A DNA stretch of 64,000 nt from Planctomycetota bacterium (GTDB lineage Bacteria > Planctomycetota > Planctomycetia > Planctomycetales > Planctomycetaceae). The translations under genes and the position numbers were made by a program. Under the pieces are notes generated by a model. The model was not told the DNA's origin. It did no database searches and saw only the letters and a list, made by a program, of their open reading frames with translations. Within the stretch, counting starts at the first letter, position 1; every line of letters begins with the position of its first letter. The DNA is taken from contig JAEZFD010000063.1 in the NCBI GenBank assembly GCA_023417655.1, forward strand, positions 62,001-126,000, in the 5' to 3' direction. Positions 1-8,097 of this stretch are shown here, piece after piece.

Positions 1-465
1 AGCACGCAGTGCGGCCGCGGTGTCGGTCGTGACGAATGGGCTTCCAGTGCCGGCGGCGAGAATCACGACGCGTTTCTTTTCAAGGTGGCGGATACAGCGG
101 CGGCGGATAAAGGGTTCAGCGACCCCTTCCATTCGGATGGCCGACTGGACACGGGTGGCGACCCCTTCGATTTCCAGAGCATCCTGCAGGGCGAGTGCAT
201 TGATGACAGTTGCCAGCATTCCCATGTAGTGAGCTGTCGAAGGATGGATGGCCTCGCTCACCTGTGCAAACTGTTTCCCACGGAGGATGTTGCCGCCTCC
301 GACGACGATGGCGAGTTCAACACCGGTCTCGACGACAGACTTGATCTGCCGTGAGATGGCGGTGACCTCATTCATGCTGATGCCCCCTTCGCGCTCGCGG
401 CCAAAACTTTCTCCGCTGAGTTTGAGGACGACGCGGCGAAAGGCAGGGGAAGTCGGTGAAGTCAT
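1..465 (-). CDS. pyrH: UMP kinase, 3' end cut by the window edge
   Basis: Phosphorylates UMP to UDP with ATP in cytosolic pyrimidine nucleotide synthesis. The visible N-terminal 155 residues (the family is about 240) hold the amino-acid-kinase core: KLSGES at residues 15-20, VVGGGN at 54-59, and AAGTGSPFVTTDTAA from about 137, which is the UMP-kinase nucleotide and acceptor region. I chose the ATG at 463-465; no better upstream start is seen. The 3' end lies before base 1. It runs in the same direction as the Tad locus but is separated from cpaE by about 210 bases, and the usual bacterial neighbour tsf is not directly upstream. Family assignment is very secure. Confidence 0.95.
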   Translation of the reverse strand, partial: MTSPTSPAFRRVVLKLSGESFGREREGGISMNEVTAISRQIKSVVETGVELAIVVGGGNILRGKQFAQVSEAIHPSTAHYMGMLATVINALALQDALEIEGVATRVQSAIRMEGVAEPFIRRRCIRHLEKKRVVILAAGTGSPFVTTDTAAALRA

Positions 466-674
466 ATTCCGTGTATTCCGGTCGATTCGTAGAAGAAAAA
501 TCCATGATTGAGCCGATCCGGGAGGAGAGGCTCGAGTCGTCAGGGGGCCTCGTCGGACCTGACTTTGTTCAGTTCTGTCTGTTCAATGTGAACGGCGATT
601 CTCTGGCCGTCAACTGTGATTCAGAATCGGGAGTCGTCGCTGCGGCAGTATCTATCAGCCGAACGCAGGCCGGC

Positions 675-1883
675 TTACTTGCTTCCTTGCCCGAGGAAGC
701 TGAACAGTCGACGCTTCGGCTTGCCGATTGAGTCTTCCTGCGGAAGCTCTTGTGGACGGCCACTGTCGAGCTGAGCCGCCAGTTGCTGAATCGACTTAGT
801 GATTTTCGACTTGGGAAACTCGGTGACCAAAGGGACTCCGTTATTTCGCGATTCGGCGACAATGGCGTAATCGTTCGGGATCTGGAAGTAGACCTCCCGT
901 CCGATCGTGTCGAGAGCTTTACCCAGACTGATATGAGAATCCCCGAGGCCGACCCGATTCACGACAACCCGAATCTTCTCAGACAGCCCTTGTTCTTCAA
1001 GGAACTGATTAATGCGGACGACGTTTCGCAGGCAAGGGAGATCCAGCTGGGTCACGACGAGTACGTGATCCGAGACATCCATCGCGGCCTTGTCGAGCGG
1101 CGAGAAGGATTTGCTCACGTCGATGATTAAGTGAGTGAACGTCGCCTTCAGCAGTGAGATCACGCGCTGCATCTCATCCGGGGACATGGGAGCCGTCGCT
1201 TCCATATGCACCGGTCGAGGCAGCAGGAACGCTCCGCTTGAATGTTGCGTCAGCGATCGCTTCAACATCGAGAAGTCGAGACGGCTAATGTTGTCGGCGA
1301 CATCCTGAATTGTGTAATCAGGAATGATGTCCAGCCAGACATCGGCATCGCCCAGCGACAGGTCGAGGTCGATGATCGCCACACTGTTGCTCTTGTCGAG
1401 AGCCAGTGCGCAGCCCAAATTGACGGCCAGCGCGGTACACCCGACACCGCCTCCAGAGCCGACGATAGTGATCACGTTCGTACGACGCGCACGACCTTCT
1501 TTTCCCTGTGAGGAAGACTTAATTCGGGCCAGTGCCGCGAGGAAGTCGTCCAGATTGAGAGGAGAGCTGAGGAACTCTTTGGCTCCGTTCCGCATCGCCT
1601 GAAGGATCAGGCTTCCTTCCTGTGAACGACTGACGGCGAGGACCTGACATTGGGGAGCTTCGCGGGTGATTTCAGCAATCAGCGCGAGCGCACGTCCCGG
1701 GTCAGCGTCGAGTGCCACTAACACGATCTGCGGATGCGTCTGCTTCACGATGTCCGCGAAGTAGTCATAACGCGCGCACTCGGCTTCCAGCCAGACGGAA
1801 TCAATTCCCAGCAGCAGGTTCTTGATTGATGTTCGGGTCGCGTCGTTGGGATCAACGATGGCAAGGCGATTGACGTCGCTCAT
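675..1883 (-). CDS. cpaE: TadZ/CpaE-like pilus assembly ATPase with atypical Walker A
   Basis: Tad pilus assembly protein of the ParA/MinD-like superfamily, which in other bacteria localises the Flp pilus machine at the membrane. Start taken at ATG 1881-1883, preceded by GAGGAG; this gives 402 residues and drops an unsupported 58-residue extension. Residues about 6-120 form a receiver-like domain with an Asp near 59 but no clear conserved Lys. The ATPase domain follows. Its P-loop reads GSGGGVGCT (142-150), so both the signature Lys and the Walker Lys of KGGxGKT are absent; a DLDLSLGDAD segment follows at about 173-182. Deviant P-loops are known in TadZ. It is the most downstream gene of this Tad block; a terminator-like hairpin (1949-1980) separates it from cpaC, so it probably has its own promoter. 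Confidence 0.88.
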   Translation of the reverse strand: MSDVNRLAIVDPNDATRTSIKNLLLGIDSVWLEAECARYDYFADIVKQTHPQIVLVALDADPGRALALIAEITREAPQCQVLAVSRSQEGSLILQAMRNGAKEFLSSPLNLDDFLAALARIKSSSQGKEGRARRTNVITIVGSGGGVGCTALAVNLGCALALDKSNSVAIIDLDLSLGDADVWLDIIPDYTIQDVADNISRLDFSMLKRSLTQHSSGAFLLPRPVHMEATAPMSPDEMQRVISLLKATFTHLIIDVSKSFSPLDKAAMDVSDHVLVVTQLDLPCLRNVVRINQFLEEQGLSEKIRVVVNRVGLGDSHISLGKALDTIGREVYFQIPNDYAIVAESRNNGVPLVTEFPKSKITKSIQQLAAQLDSGRPQELPQEDSIGKPKRRLFSFLGQGSK

Positions 1884-1903
1884 CTCCACATACTCCTCGT
1901 GAT

Positions 1904-1918
1904 CGAGCGGTTCGCTCG
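1904..1918 (-). other. Small stem-loop in the cpaE 5' leader
   Basis: CGAGCG and CGCTCG flank a 3-base loop about 20 bases upstream of the cpaE start. It could affect ribosome access; no function is shown. Confidence 0.3.
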
Positions 1919-1948
1919 GGCCAGCATCTGGGATGCAGGCAGTTCCGG

Positions 1949-1980
1949 AAAAAATCAGACTTCCCGCGAGAAACGGGAAG
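1949..1980 (-). terminator. Intrinsic terminator between cpaC and cpaE
   Basis: On the minus strand a 7-bp stem (CTTCCCG/CGGGAAG) with a 7-base loop is followed within a few bases by TTTTTT. It lies downstream of the cpaC stop and upstream of cpaE, so it would end the secretin transcript. The 1884-2265 spacer also holds a second GGGGATG/CATCCCC hairpin near 2025-2052 without a T-run, and no gene. Confidence 0.65.
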
Positions 1981-2265
1981 TGGCCCGGAATTGATGAACG
2001 GTTTTCACTCTCGGCTGAGAGAGCGGGGGATGCGTGTCCGAATGGACATCCCCTCACTTCTGCTGAGTCTTCATTATTCTATCAGGGAACCGAAGCCGGT
2101 GATGGCATGTTTACAAAGGTCAACGTTGTGCTCTCGAGGTTCACCTGCAGTTTCCTCTCCTGCAAAACTGTTGCCGGAGAGGGTGAATCCAAGGGGCTCG
2201 CCGGTCCAAGGAGGGAAGAGACACGCTCGACCGGCAAGGATTCGACGACTCTGGCTCCCTGACGG

Positions 2266-4212
2266 CTACCGGGGTTCAATCAGGCCGGGGAGTTCTCGCT
2301 TGCCTGGTGCGGGTGTCGAACGAGGCTGAACTTCCGTGGTGGTTGATCGGGTTTCACCGATTCCTGAGAAGGAGTGCATCGTCGAAGTCTTCTCGCGGCT
2401 CGGTTTGATCTCTGTGGACTGGAAGGGATTCGAGGTCGTTGTCTTTTGCCGCGGAGGTGAATTTGGCATCACCCCGCTGGTCTGCTGGATCTCTCCTCGA
2501 GGTGAAGCGGCTGCCGCTGGTGTTCGTGATGTCACTGATGGAGCAGGAGCCGGCGTCGGTTCATTCAAAGGGGCCTGAATCGGAACCATCGGCGGAGGGA
2601 TCAGCTGATTCGAAGGAGGACAATTCCCGCCGGGGCACTCCGGTCCGAAGACAGGGACTTCGAGATTCCCGTCCAGAAACAGTTCACGCATGGTTGGATC
2701 GCTGGAATTCAGACCCGGTCCTCCCGGTGGAACTTCCCAGGCCTTCATTGGAGAGACCATCTGAGGTGTCACGAGAATCACGAGTTCTGTCTCTCCGACT
2801 TGAAACGACTTCCGGCTGAACGCGGCACCGATCCAGGGGAGTTCACCCAGGAACGGGACCTTATGAGTTGTTCCCTGCTTCCGGCTGGAGATCAGTCCGC
2901 CGATCATCAGTGTTTCGCCGAATCGCATCTCCACCTGCGTGTTGACGCTTCGGCTGGCGATCCCGGGGACCACCTGTCCGTTGATGCTCACTGTGTTCCC
3001 GTAGTCACGCTCACTCACCTCTGGGGCCAAGTCCAATCGCAAACGGCCATTGCCGAGAATGATGGGCACGGCTTCCAGTTTGATCCCGATCTCTTTCCAG
3101 GTGATGCTCAGGTTTCCGAAGCCTTGTGGCACCGGAACCGGAAATTCACCACCGGAGTGCACTGTGGCAGGGCGACCGCTGGTGGTGACCAGCACCGGCT
3201 CGGCCAGCACTTTGGCGAGTTGTTCCTGCTGCAGTGCGTGGAGGAATCCCTGAAATATGTTGTTGTTGCCGGTGATGGCAAACTGAAAGTTACTGTTGGT
3301 GAATGCGCTGCCTCCCACGGTGACGGATGGAGGTCCACCGAACGGGAGTTCTGCTGACGACAGCGGGGCGAGCGAGCCGACTCCGTTGTAGGCATAGAAC
3401 TGCTGACCAATCAGCAGGAAGTTGAACCCGAGTTCGCGCAGTTTGGTTCGCTGGACCTCGATCACTTTGACGTGCAACTGCACCTGACTGGGGCCGGAGA
3501 CCGTCAGCTGAGGCTGAACGACAGGATAAAACTGTTCCGAGATGGCCATGATTTCCGGGATCTCGGAGGGCTTGGTGACCCATCCTCGCAGGACAACGCC
3601 ATCTCGGATACCGATGACTTCGATGGCGGTCTCTGGAAAGAGTCGCTCCAGATAAGCCTGTAACTCCCGAGTATCTGGCTGGGAGAAGATTTCGATGTTG
3701 TGGGTGTTGTCGAACTCATCGATCAGTTTGACCGAGGTGACTCCCGGCTTTTCAGCACGCACCCGAACCCGATGGGGTGACAACGGAACGACAGTGATTT
3801 TGTCCTGATCGAACCCGTCGACAAACTTGATGCGATTCCCGAGTTCCAGCACGCGAGTATCCAGTACGCGCAGCTGCAACTTACTGAACGGGGCGCTGAC
3901 CTGAAAAATCATCTCGCCGGGTTGAACGGGCGGTGCATCAGGACGTGTCGGAACAGGGACGTTTGCTGCTGGCGGCGCTGGTGGAGCTGGCGGGATCGAT
4001 TCTGGTGATGCTTGGCCGGGTGATGCTTGACCGGGCGTCGGCTGGGCGGGCGGAGCAGCAGGGATCGGAAGTGCGCGCTCTACTGGAGGCGTGAGTTGCG
4101 CTGGGGGCAGCGTAGGGGGCTCGAATTGCGCCTGGGCATACCAGGGGGCAAAGGCGGTCAGAACGATCCCGCCGAGCACCCGGGTTGCACCACGAATTGG
4201 AAAACTGCGCAT
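2266..4212 (-). CDS. cpaC: Tad/Flp pilus secretin (CpaC/RcpA)
   Basis: Outer-membrane secretin ring through which the Flp pilus leaves the cell. The 648-residue product starts with a signal peptide (cleavage likely after AQAQ, about residue 29) and a Pro/Ala-rich linker. A pilus-type N-terminal domain (about 95-175, with LELGNRIKF) and a BON-like segment (about 185-245) follow. The secretin domain (about 280-500) contains the repeated-strand signatures VLAEPVLVT, GGEFPVPVPQG and MIGGLISSR ... VPFLGELPWIGAAFS. The last ~150 residues are Pro/Ser/Thr-rich, an unusually long low-complexity tail. ATG at 4210-4212 has AAAGGTG upstream. A 224-base spacer with two hairpins (4252-4281, 4342-4366) separates it from cpaB. 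Confidence 0.93.
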   Translation of the reverse strand: MRSFPIRGATRVLGGIVLTAFAPWYAQAQFEPPTLPPAQLTPPVERALPIPAAPPAQPTPGQASPGQASPESIPPAPPAPPAANVPVPTRPDAPPVQPGEMIFQVSAPFSKLQLRVLDTRVLELGNRIKFVDGFDQDKITVVPLSPHRVRVRAEKPGVTSVKLIDEFDNTHNIEIFSQPDTRELQAYLERLFPETAIEVIGIRDGVVLRGWVTKPSEIPEIMAISEQFYPVVQPQLTVSGPSQVQLHVKVIEVQRTKLRELGFNFLLIGQQFYAYNGVGSLAPLSSAELPFGGPPSVTVGGSAFTNSNFQFAITGNNNIFQGFLHALQQEQLAKVLAEPVLVTTSGRPATVHSGGEFPVPVPQGFGNLSITWKEIGIKLEAVPIILGNGRLRLDLAPEVSERDYGNTVSINGQVVPGIASRSVNTQVEMRFGETLMIGGLISSRKQGTTHKVPFLGELPWIGAAFSRKSFQVGETELVILVTPQMVSPMKAWEVPPGGPGLNSSDPTMRELFLDGNLEVPVFGPECPGGNCPPSNQLIPPPMVPIQAPLNEPTPAPAPSVTSRTPAAAASPRGEIQQTSGVMPNSPPRQKTTTSNPFQSTEIKPSREKTSTMHSFSGIGETRSTTTEVQPRSTPAPGKRELPGLIEPR

Positions 4213-4436
4213 CCTTGCACCTTTGTTTTTCGTCGCCGGTCAGTGTGACTTGCAGAGTCTGACGCGTTGGCCTGACTCTGCCTGCCTTTCGACCCGATAC
4301 GGCACTTGTCTCCCCGAATGCGATCCTTGCACCCGGAGCGAGACTGATCCCCAGGGGGGACCAGTCTGTCCTGCATCTGCGACCTCTGCGTTTGAACAGA
4401 GGACAGATCAATCACTCATTCAAAATACAGCCAACT

Positions 4437-5507
4437 CTACAACGTATCTTGCAAAGATGGCTCTGACACCGGTGGTGTCGTCAACGGTGCTGCGGGAGCA
4501 GGCTGAACAACTGGAGGAGTTGCAGGAATCTCCCGCACTCCGGCAGTCTGTTTTGGATTAGCTGCACCACCAGTCGGGGTCATTTCAAACTGATGGGGTA
4601 ATGTGTTGTTTCCGCTGTAAACGGTCACTGTCCACATGGGCACGGCTGGTGGTGCTACGACAGGGGCAGGGGACTGCGATGCGACTTCATCCAGGAACTG
4701 TGAGGCCGTCGGAACAGCAGAGGCGTCTGGGTCGTCCACCGGAAAGTCGTCTCGATTGAGACTCATCGATCCGTCGTGGATCCCGACTGTTCCCTGCAGT
4801 TCTTCCATCAGCTTTTCATCAATATCTTTTGTCTGAGCGAGTTCGTCATCTCCCTTGCGACGCCACGACAGACTGAGTGATCCCTTACGCTGGGCAAGAA
4901 TCACGAAGCCTGCCTGCTCTGGGGTGACGAGCAGTCCAATATTTTTCGCCCGGGTTGTATTTGTTTTCTCTTCGATCTTGTTGGCCGTCAGGTTGTCGGT
5001 GTTGAACACTTCAACGTGCTCAAGCAATGTCTTGGTTTTCGAGATCTGCTTCCCACGTTCGCCGGGACCTTGATAGGTCACGAGAACGTCGACCCGATCG
5101 CCGGGGCGAAGCAGACCGGAAATGGTATGTGTGTCATCAACTGGAATTCCGATCACTCGCATCCCTTTCGGAATACTGATCGATTTTCCCCAGTCACCAG
5201 GTTCCGTGAGTTTGGATTTTCGTACCAGGTCGCCGGCGACCATCGGTACCCGTGCGGCGCGCTGGTCAAATTCCTTTTCCGAGCGGACCGCATCTTCATG
5301 AACCAAGGAGATGGGCATCTCTTTGAAGGTGGTATTTTCTTTGGTGAGTCGGACGCCCGTATCGAGGTTTTCCAGAGCGACCAGCACTTTGGTCGTTGGA
5401 GCTTTGACGGGACGTCGTTGACCAGACATGGCTTGCTGAACGCCGAGCATGGCCACGAGACCGCACCCGGCAGCGACGACAAGTAACACGAAAGTTTTTG
5501 GTTTCAT
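4437..5507 (-). CDS. cpaB: Flp pilus assembly protein CpaB/RcpC
   Basis: Periplasmic, membrane-anchored partner of the secretin in Tad machines. The start is set at ATG 5505-5507 with AGGGGACGG just upstream, giving 356 residues. An N-terminal membrane segment (about 5-24) is followed by a SAF domain (about 35-100, with VALENLDTG) and the RcpC/CpaB domain (about 110-210, with GLLRPGDRVDVLVTY). The C-terminal third is Pro/Ala/Thr-rich. Flanked by cpaA upstream and cpaC downstream, the standard Tad order, but with 230-300-base spacers rather than the usual overlaps. Confidence 0.92.
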   Translation of the reverse strand: MKPKTFVLLVVAAGCGLVAMLGVQQAMSGQRRPVKAPTTKVLVALENLDTGVRLTKENTTFKEMPISLVHEDAVRSEKEFDQRAARVPMVAGDLVRKSKLTEPGDWGKSISIPKGMRVIGIPVDDTHTISGLLRPGDRVDVLVTYQGPGERGKQISKTKTLLEHVEVFNTDNLTANKIEEKTNTTRAKNIGLLVTPEQAGFVILAQRKGSLSLSWRRKGDDELAQTKDIDEKLMEELQGTVGIHDGSMSLNRDDFPVDDPDASAVPTASQFLDEVASQSPAPVVAPPAVPMWTVTVYSGNNTLPHQFEMTPTGGAANPKQTAGVREIPATPPVVQPAPAAPLTTPPVSEPSLQDTL

Positions 5508-5731
5508 ATCCGTCCCCTGAACCACGATGGGTTCCGATGACAACGGGGACAACATGAGACCGTTCTGTCACAGAATCGGCTCGTCCCCAAGGTCTGCTTC
5601 ACTTTATGAGGGTTGTTCCGATTAAAATGATCCTGACGATTGTTGGGATCTCGGGTTTCTGGCTCTCCTGGCCCCTCTACGGTAACTATATTTCCTAGAT
5701 TGCCGGGTGGACTTGAAAATCACTGGTCTCT

Positions 5732-5765
5732 TTAAATAACGCATCCCCCGACAGGCGGGGGATGC
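5732..5765 (-). terminator. Strong hairpin after cpaA, probable terminator
   Basis: A perfect 10-bp stem (GCATCCCCCG/CGGGGGATGC) with a 5-base loop at 5741-5765. On the minus strand it is followed by GTTATTTAAA, a short AT-rich tail. It lies between the cpaA stop and cpaB. The tail is weak, so it could be an attenuator or an mRNA-stabilising stem instead. Confidence 0.5.
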
Positions 5766-5799
5766 AATGTTTCGATTCGAACCACTTCTGACTTGCGGC

Positions 5800-6351
5800 T
5801 TAGATCATGCCGGCATAATAGAAGTAGCCGATGGATCCGATGCAGATGGGGATCCCATAAGGGAGCAGCATCATGCGTGGCTTGCGTTCGGCTGCGATCT
5901 CAGACAGCTGCCGAGGATTCTTGATGGTCATGAATTCACTCATGATCATCAGGAACTGGCCGTAGTGTTTATCCCACGCCTTGCGGGAAAGCACCATGAA
6001 GATCGCCATGATGGCTCCGACAACCGTCGTGACGAGGAAGGCGTTCCAGGTGACGCTGGCACCCAGCCAGGCGCCGATTCCGGCCATGAGTTTCACGTCT
6101 CCAGCACCCATGCCTCCGACTGCATACAGAGGAAGCAGCGTGGCCAGACCAACGACGACACCCAGCAGACCGGCTCCGAGTCCGCTCCACCCGCCGACGC
6201 AGGCGCTATAAATCAGGCCTGACAGAACCATCGGGAAGGTGATCCAGTTCGGAACTCGAAGTTCCTTGCCGTCGATGTACGCGGCGACAATGAGAATCAC
6301 GCAAACCACTTTGACGTGCCAGTTCTCGATGAGAAGTGTCTGCCAATCCAT
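5800..6351 (-). CDS. cpaA: Tad prepilin peptidase (A24 family, CpaA/TadV)
   Basis: Integral-membrane aspartyl protease that removes the leader of Flp prepilin; it has no N-methylase domain, as usual for the CpaA type. Start at ATG 6349-6351 (AAGG upstream) gives 183 residues. The two catalytic aspartates are visible: D27 in AAYIDGKEL and D85 in the GAGD motif (82-85, followed by VKLMAGIGAW). Several membrane helices surround them. It is the only prepilin peptidase in the window, although ten or more prepilin-like proteins are encoded here. Confidence 0.95.
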   Translation of the reverse strand: MDWQTLLIENWHVKVVCVILIVAAYIDGKELRVPNWITFPMVLSGLIYSACVGGWSGLGAGLLGVVVGLATLLPLYAVGGMGAGDVKLMAGIGAWLGASVTWNAFLVTTVVGAIMAIFMVLSRKAWDKHYGQFLMIMSEFMTIKNPRQLSEIAAERKPRMMLLPYGIPICIGSIGYFYYAGMI

Positions 6352-6683
6352 ATGATCCAGCCTTGTGGGAGTTTCGTTTGAAGTTAACGGCGTGCGCCGA
6401 GACCCAGTGTGGGGAGAAGAACGAATGCGGTCCCCATCACAATGAATGGGGTCAGGTGCAATCCCGACAAAGCACCGAGATCCAGCCAAAAGGGCAACAT
6501 GAGATTCTTCCTCGACCGTGAGTCTTCAATTCAGGGGAATACTGCGAATCACCTCTCCACATCCGCGGGGGAACGTCGTGGAGAGATTTCTGAGTGATGC
6601 AGATGATCAGCGAAAGTGTGCTGATCGTTCTGATGGATACCTGCCCCGCCGCCTCAGAAATCAACGGCCGGCAGGCGGTTCGG

Positions 6684-6736
6684 CAAGCAGCAGGCCGTCC
6701 ATGGAAGGGGAACTTCCGGACGGCCTCGCCTGCTTG
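6684..6736 (-). terminator. Long stem-loop directly downstream of the pilin gene
   Basis: AGGCCGTCC and GGACGGCCT form a 9-bp stem, extended outward by CAAGCAG/CTGCTTG and inward by GAA/TTC. It begins about 30 bases after the flp stop on the minus strand. No clean T-run follows, so partial termination or mRNA protection is more likely than full termination. It would raise pilin mRNA relative to the assembly genes. The rest of the 6352-6766 spacer shows nothing else. Confidence 0.5.
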
Positions 6737-6766
6737 ACATCATCCTGATGCCGGTAACGTCAAGAA

Positions 6767-6940
6767 CTATGTGAGTTCGTTGGCGATATCGTTGAACCGT
6801 GCGGAAGCGTTGGTTCCAACTGCGCGGATAGCGGTCAAGCACACGATGACAATCAGTGCCAGCATGACTGCGTATTCGACTGCAGTTGGGCCGTCTTCAG
6901 ACTTCAGGAACTTCTTAACGCTCAGGACCAGATTGTTCAT
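6767..6940 (-). CDS. flp: Flp-type major pilin, 57 residues
   Basis: Small type IVb pilin, the structural subunit of the Tad pilus. The 57-residue product has a short basic leader, a Gly at residue 17 as likely cleavage site, then P-T-A-V-E-Y, placing Glu at +5 and Tyr at +6 as in Flp pilins. A hydrophobic helix (AVMLALIVIVCL) and a short polar tail (NDIANELT) follow. Stop TAG is at 6767-6769; ATG 6938-6940 has a weak GAGAGAG upstream. It heads the cpaA-cpaB-cpaC-cpaE series and has stem-loops on both sides. Confidence 0.9.
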   Translation of the reverse strand: MNNLVLSVKKFLKSEDGPTAVEYAVMLALIVIVCLTAIRAVGTNASARFNDIANELT

Positions 6941-6963
6941 CGGAGTTTCTCTCTCTCATCAGG

Positions 6964-6988
6964 TGGTCAGGCTCTCACTTCCTGACCA
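6964..6988 (-). other. Stem-loop in the flp 5' leader
   Basis: TGGTCAGG and CCTGACCA pair around a 9-base loop about 25 bases upstream of the flp start. A 5' stem is a plausible mRNA stabiliser for an abundant pilin. The rest of the spacer (6989-7446) holds one more hairpin (7242-7265, 8-bp stem AACTGATG/CATCAGTT) that may end the cupin transcript; no gene is seen. Confidence 0.4.
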
Positions 6989-7446
6989 GTTCGACGAATC
7001 GCAGCTCATCCGTCTCTGCGAATGAGCACCGCTGCGGTTCGATTTCAAAACTGTTTCGTTGGCCGATATGACTTCGACGGCCATGCCGCACCAGCCCGCA
7101 TTGAGTTGCTTTCCGGTCGACACAGAAACCTACGTCGAGAACACGCAGAGGCAAATGGCCCTGCTGAAAAAGAGGATTTGTTGAAATCAGAAAACGAAAA
7201 TTGAGTTCCTGGCTGCAGACGAGCAGATGGCGAATGGCTCAAACTGATGATTTTTCGCATCAGTTCGCCCTATCTGCCGGGTCGGAATCGCCATGAAATG
7301 GTGATTTCGGATCACGCCGGGCGAAGATCAGAAGTGAAAGAGACCGCGCATCACGGATAAGCCCGCAAATCGTTGCGAGCATCACGACCGGCGGGATTTA
7401 GAGAGTGAGTGAAAATACCCAACTGCGCCCCGCGTAATTCTCGGCT

Positions 7447-7800
7447 CTATTCGACGGGGAACTCATCGGTCGGATCGAACTTCGGCAATACGATGTTCAG
7501 GATGCTCATTCGCCCCACACCCCGATGTCGAACGCCCGGGGGAATCAGAATGCAAACGCCTGGTTTGATGGGAACGATTTCATCGTTCAACTCCATTGCC
7601 GCGCCGGGATCGCAATCAAGAATGTAATAGACCTCGGTGAGACGCTTGTGGTAGTGGAGTTCTGCAGCGGCGGTCACCTCGGTGCGATGAATCGTGGCCG
7701 GATAATCCTCACGTTCGGCAAAGGCGCGACGTGCTGTGCCACAGGGACACGGGATCGCAGGCAGGTCATTGAAGTCGACGATTTGATAGGTGGCAGACAT
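7447..7800 (-). CDS. Small cupin-domain protein
   Basis: A 117-residue single-domain cupin. The metal-site motif is visible as HYHKRLTEVYYIL (two His and a Glu, residues about 49-61), with PPGVRHRG (about 88-95) as the second cupin motif supplying another His. Four Cys/Pro residues (IPCPCG) near the N-terminus are unusual. GGAG precedes ATG 7798-7800. The substrate cannot be told; small cupins include sugar isomerases, dioxygenases and sensors. It is not obviously linked to the pilus genes. Confidence 0.8.
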   Translation of the reverse strand: MSATYQIVDFNDLPAIPCPCGTARRAFAEREDYPATIHRTEVTAAAELHYHKRLTEVYYILDCDPGAAMELNDEIVPIKPGVCILIPPGVRHRGVGRMSILNIVLPKFDPTDEFPVE

Positions 7801-8097
7801 CGGTTCGACTCCACACTTCAGGCGATCATGACCAGGGATACCGGCAGTGAATAGAAAGTGGAGATGACGATATCAGGGCACTCCGTGGAATTTCCACACG
7901 TCATTTCCCGATGTCCCTGTTTTCCGCCGCAGACGTTCTCAGAATCAGCTCATTTGTCATTGAACTCCCCCGCGAAGATTTCGGGAAAATCCGGAATTGA
8001 TCGGAGACCTCACACGGAAGCTGAGGCAGAGTTGAGGCAAGTCAATATCTGTGCTGCGGTGGATCGGAGATCCGCCGGCCTGCGGGCGGGGAGCGTC

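Noticed and set aside
2025..2052. GGGGATG/CATCCCC hairpin as a copy of a dispersed repeat with the one at 5741-5765
   Set aside because: The stems share only a short C-rich motif; loops and flanks differ.
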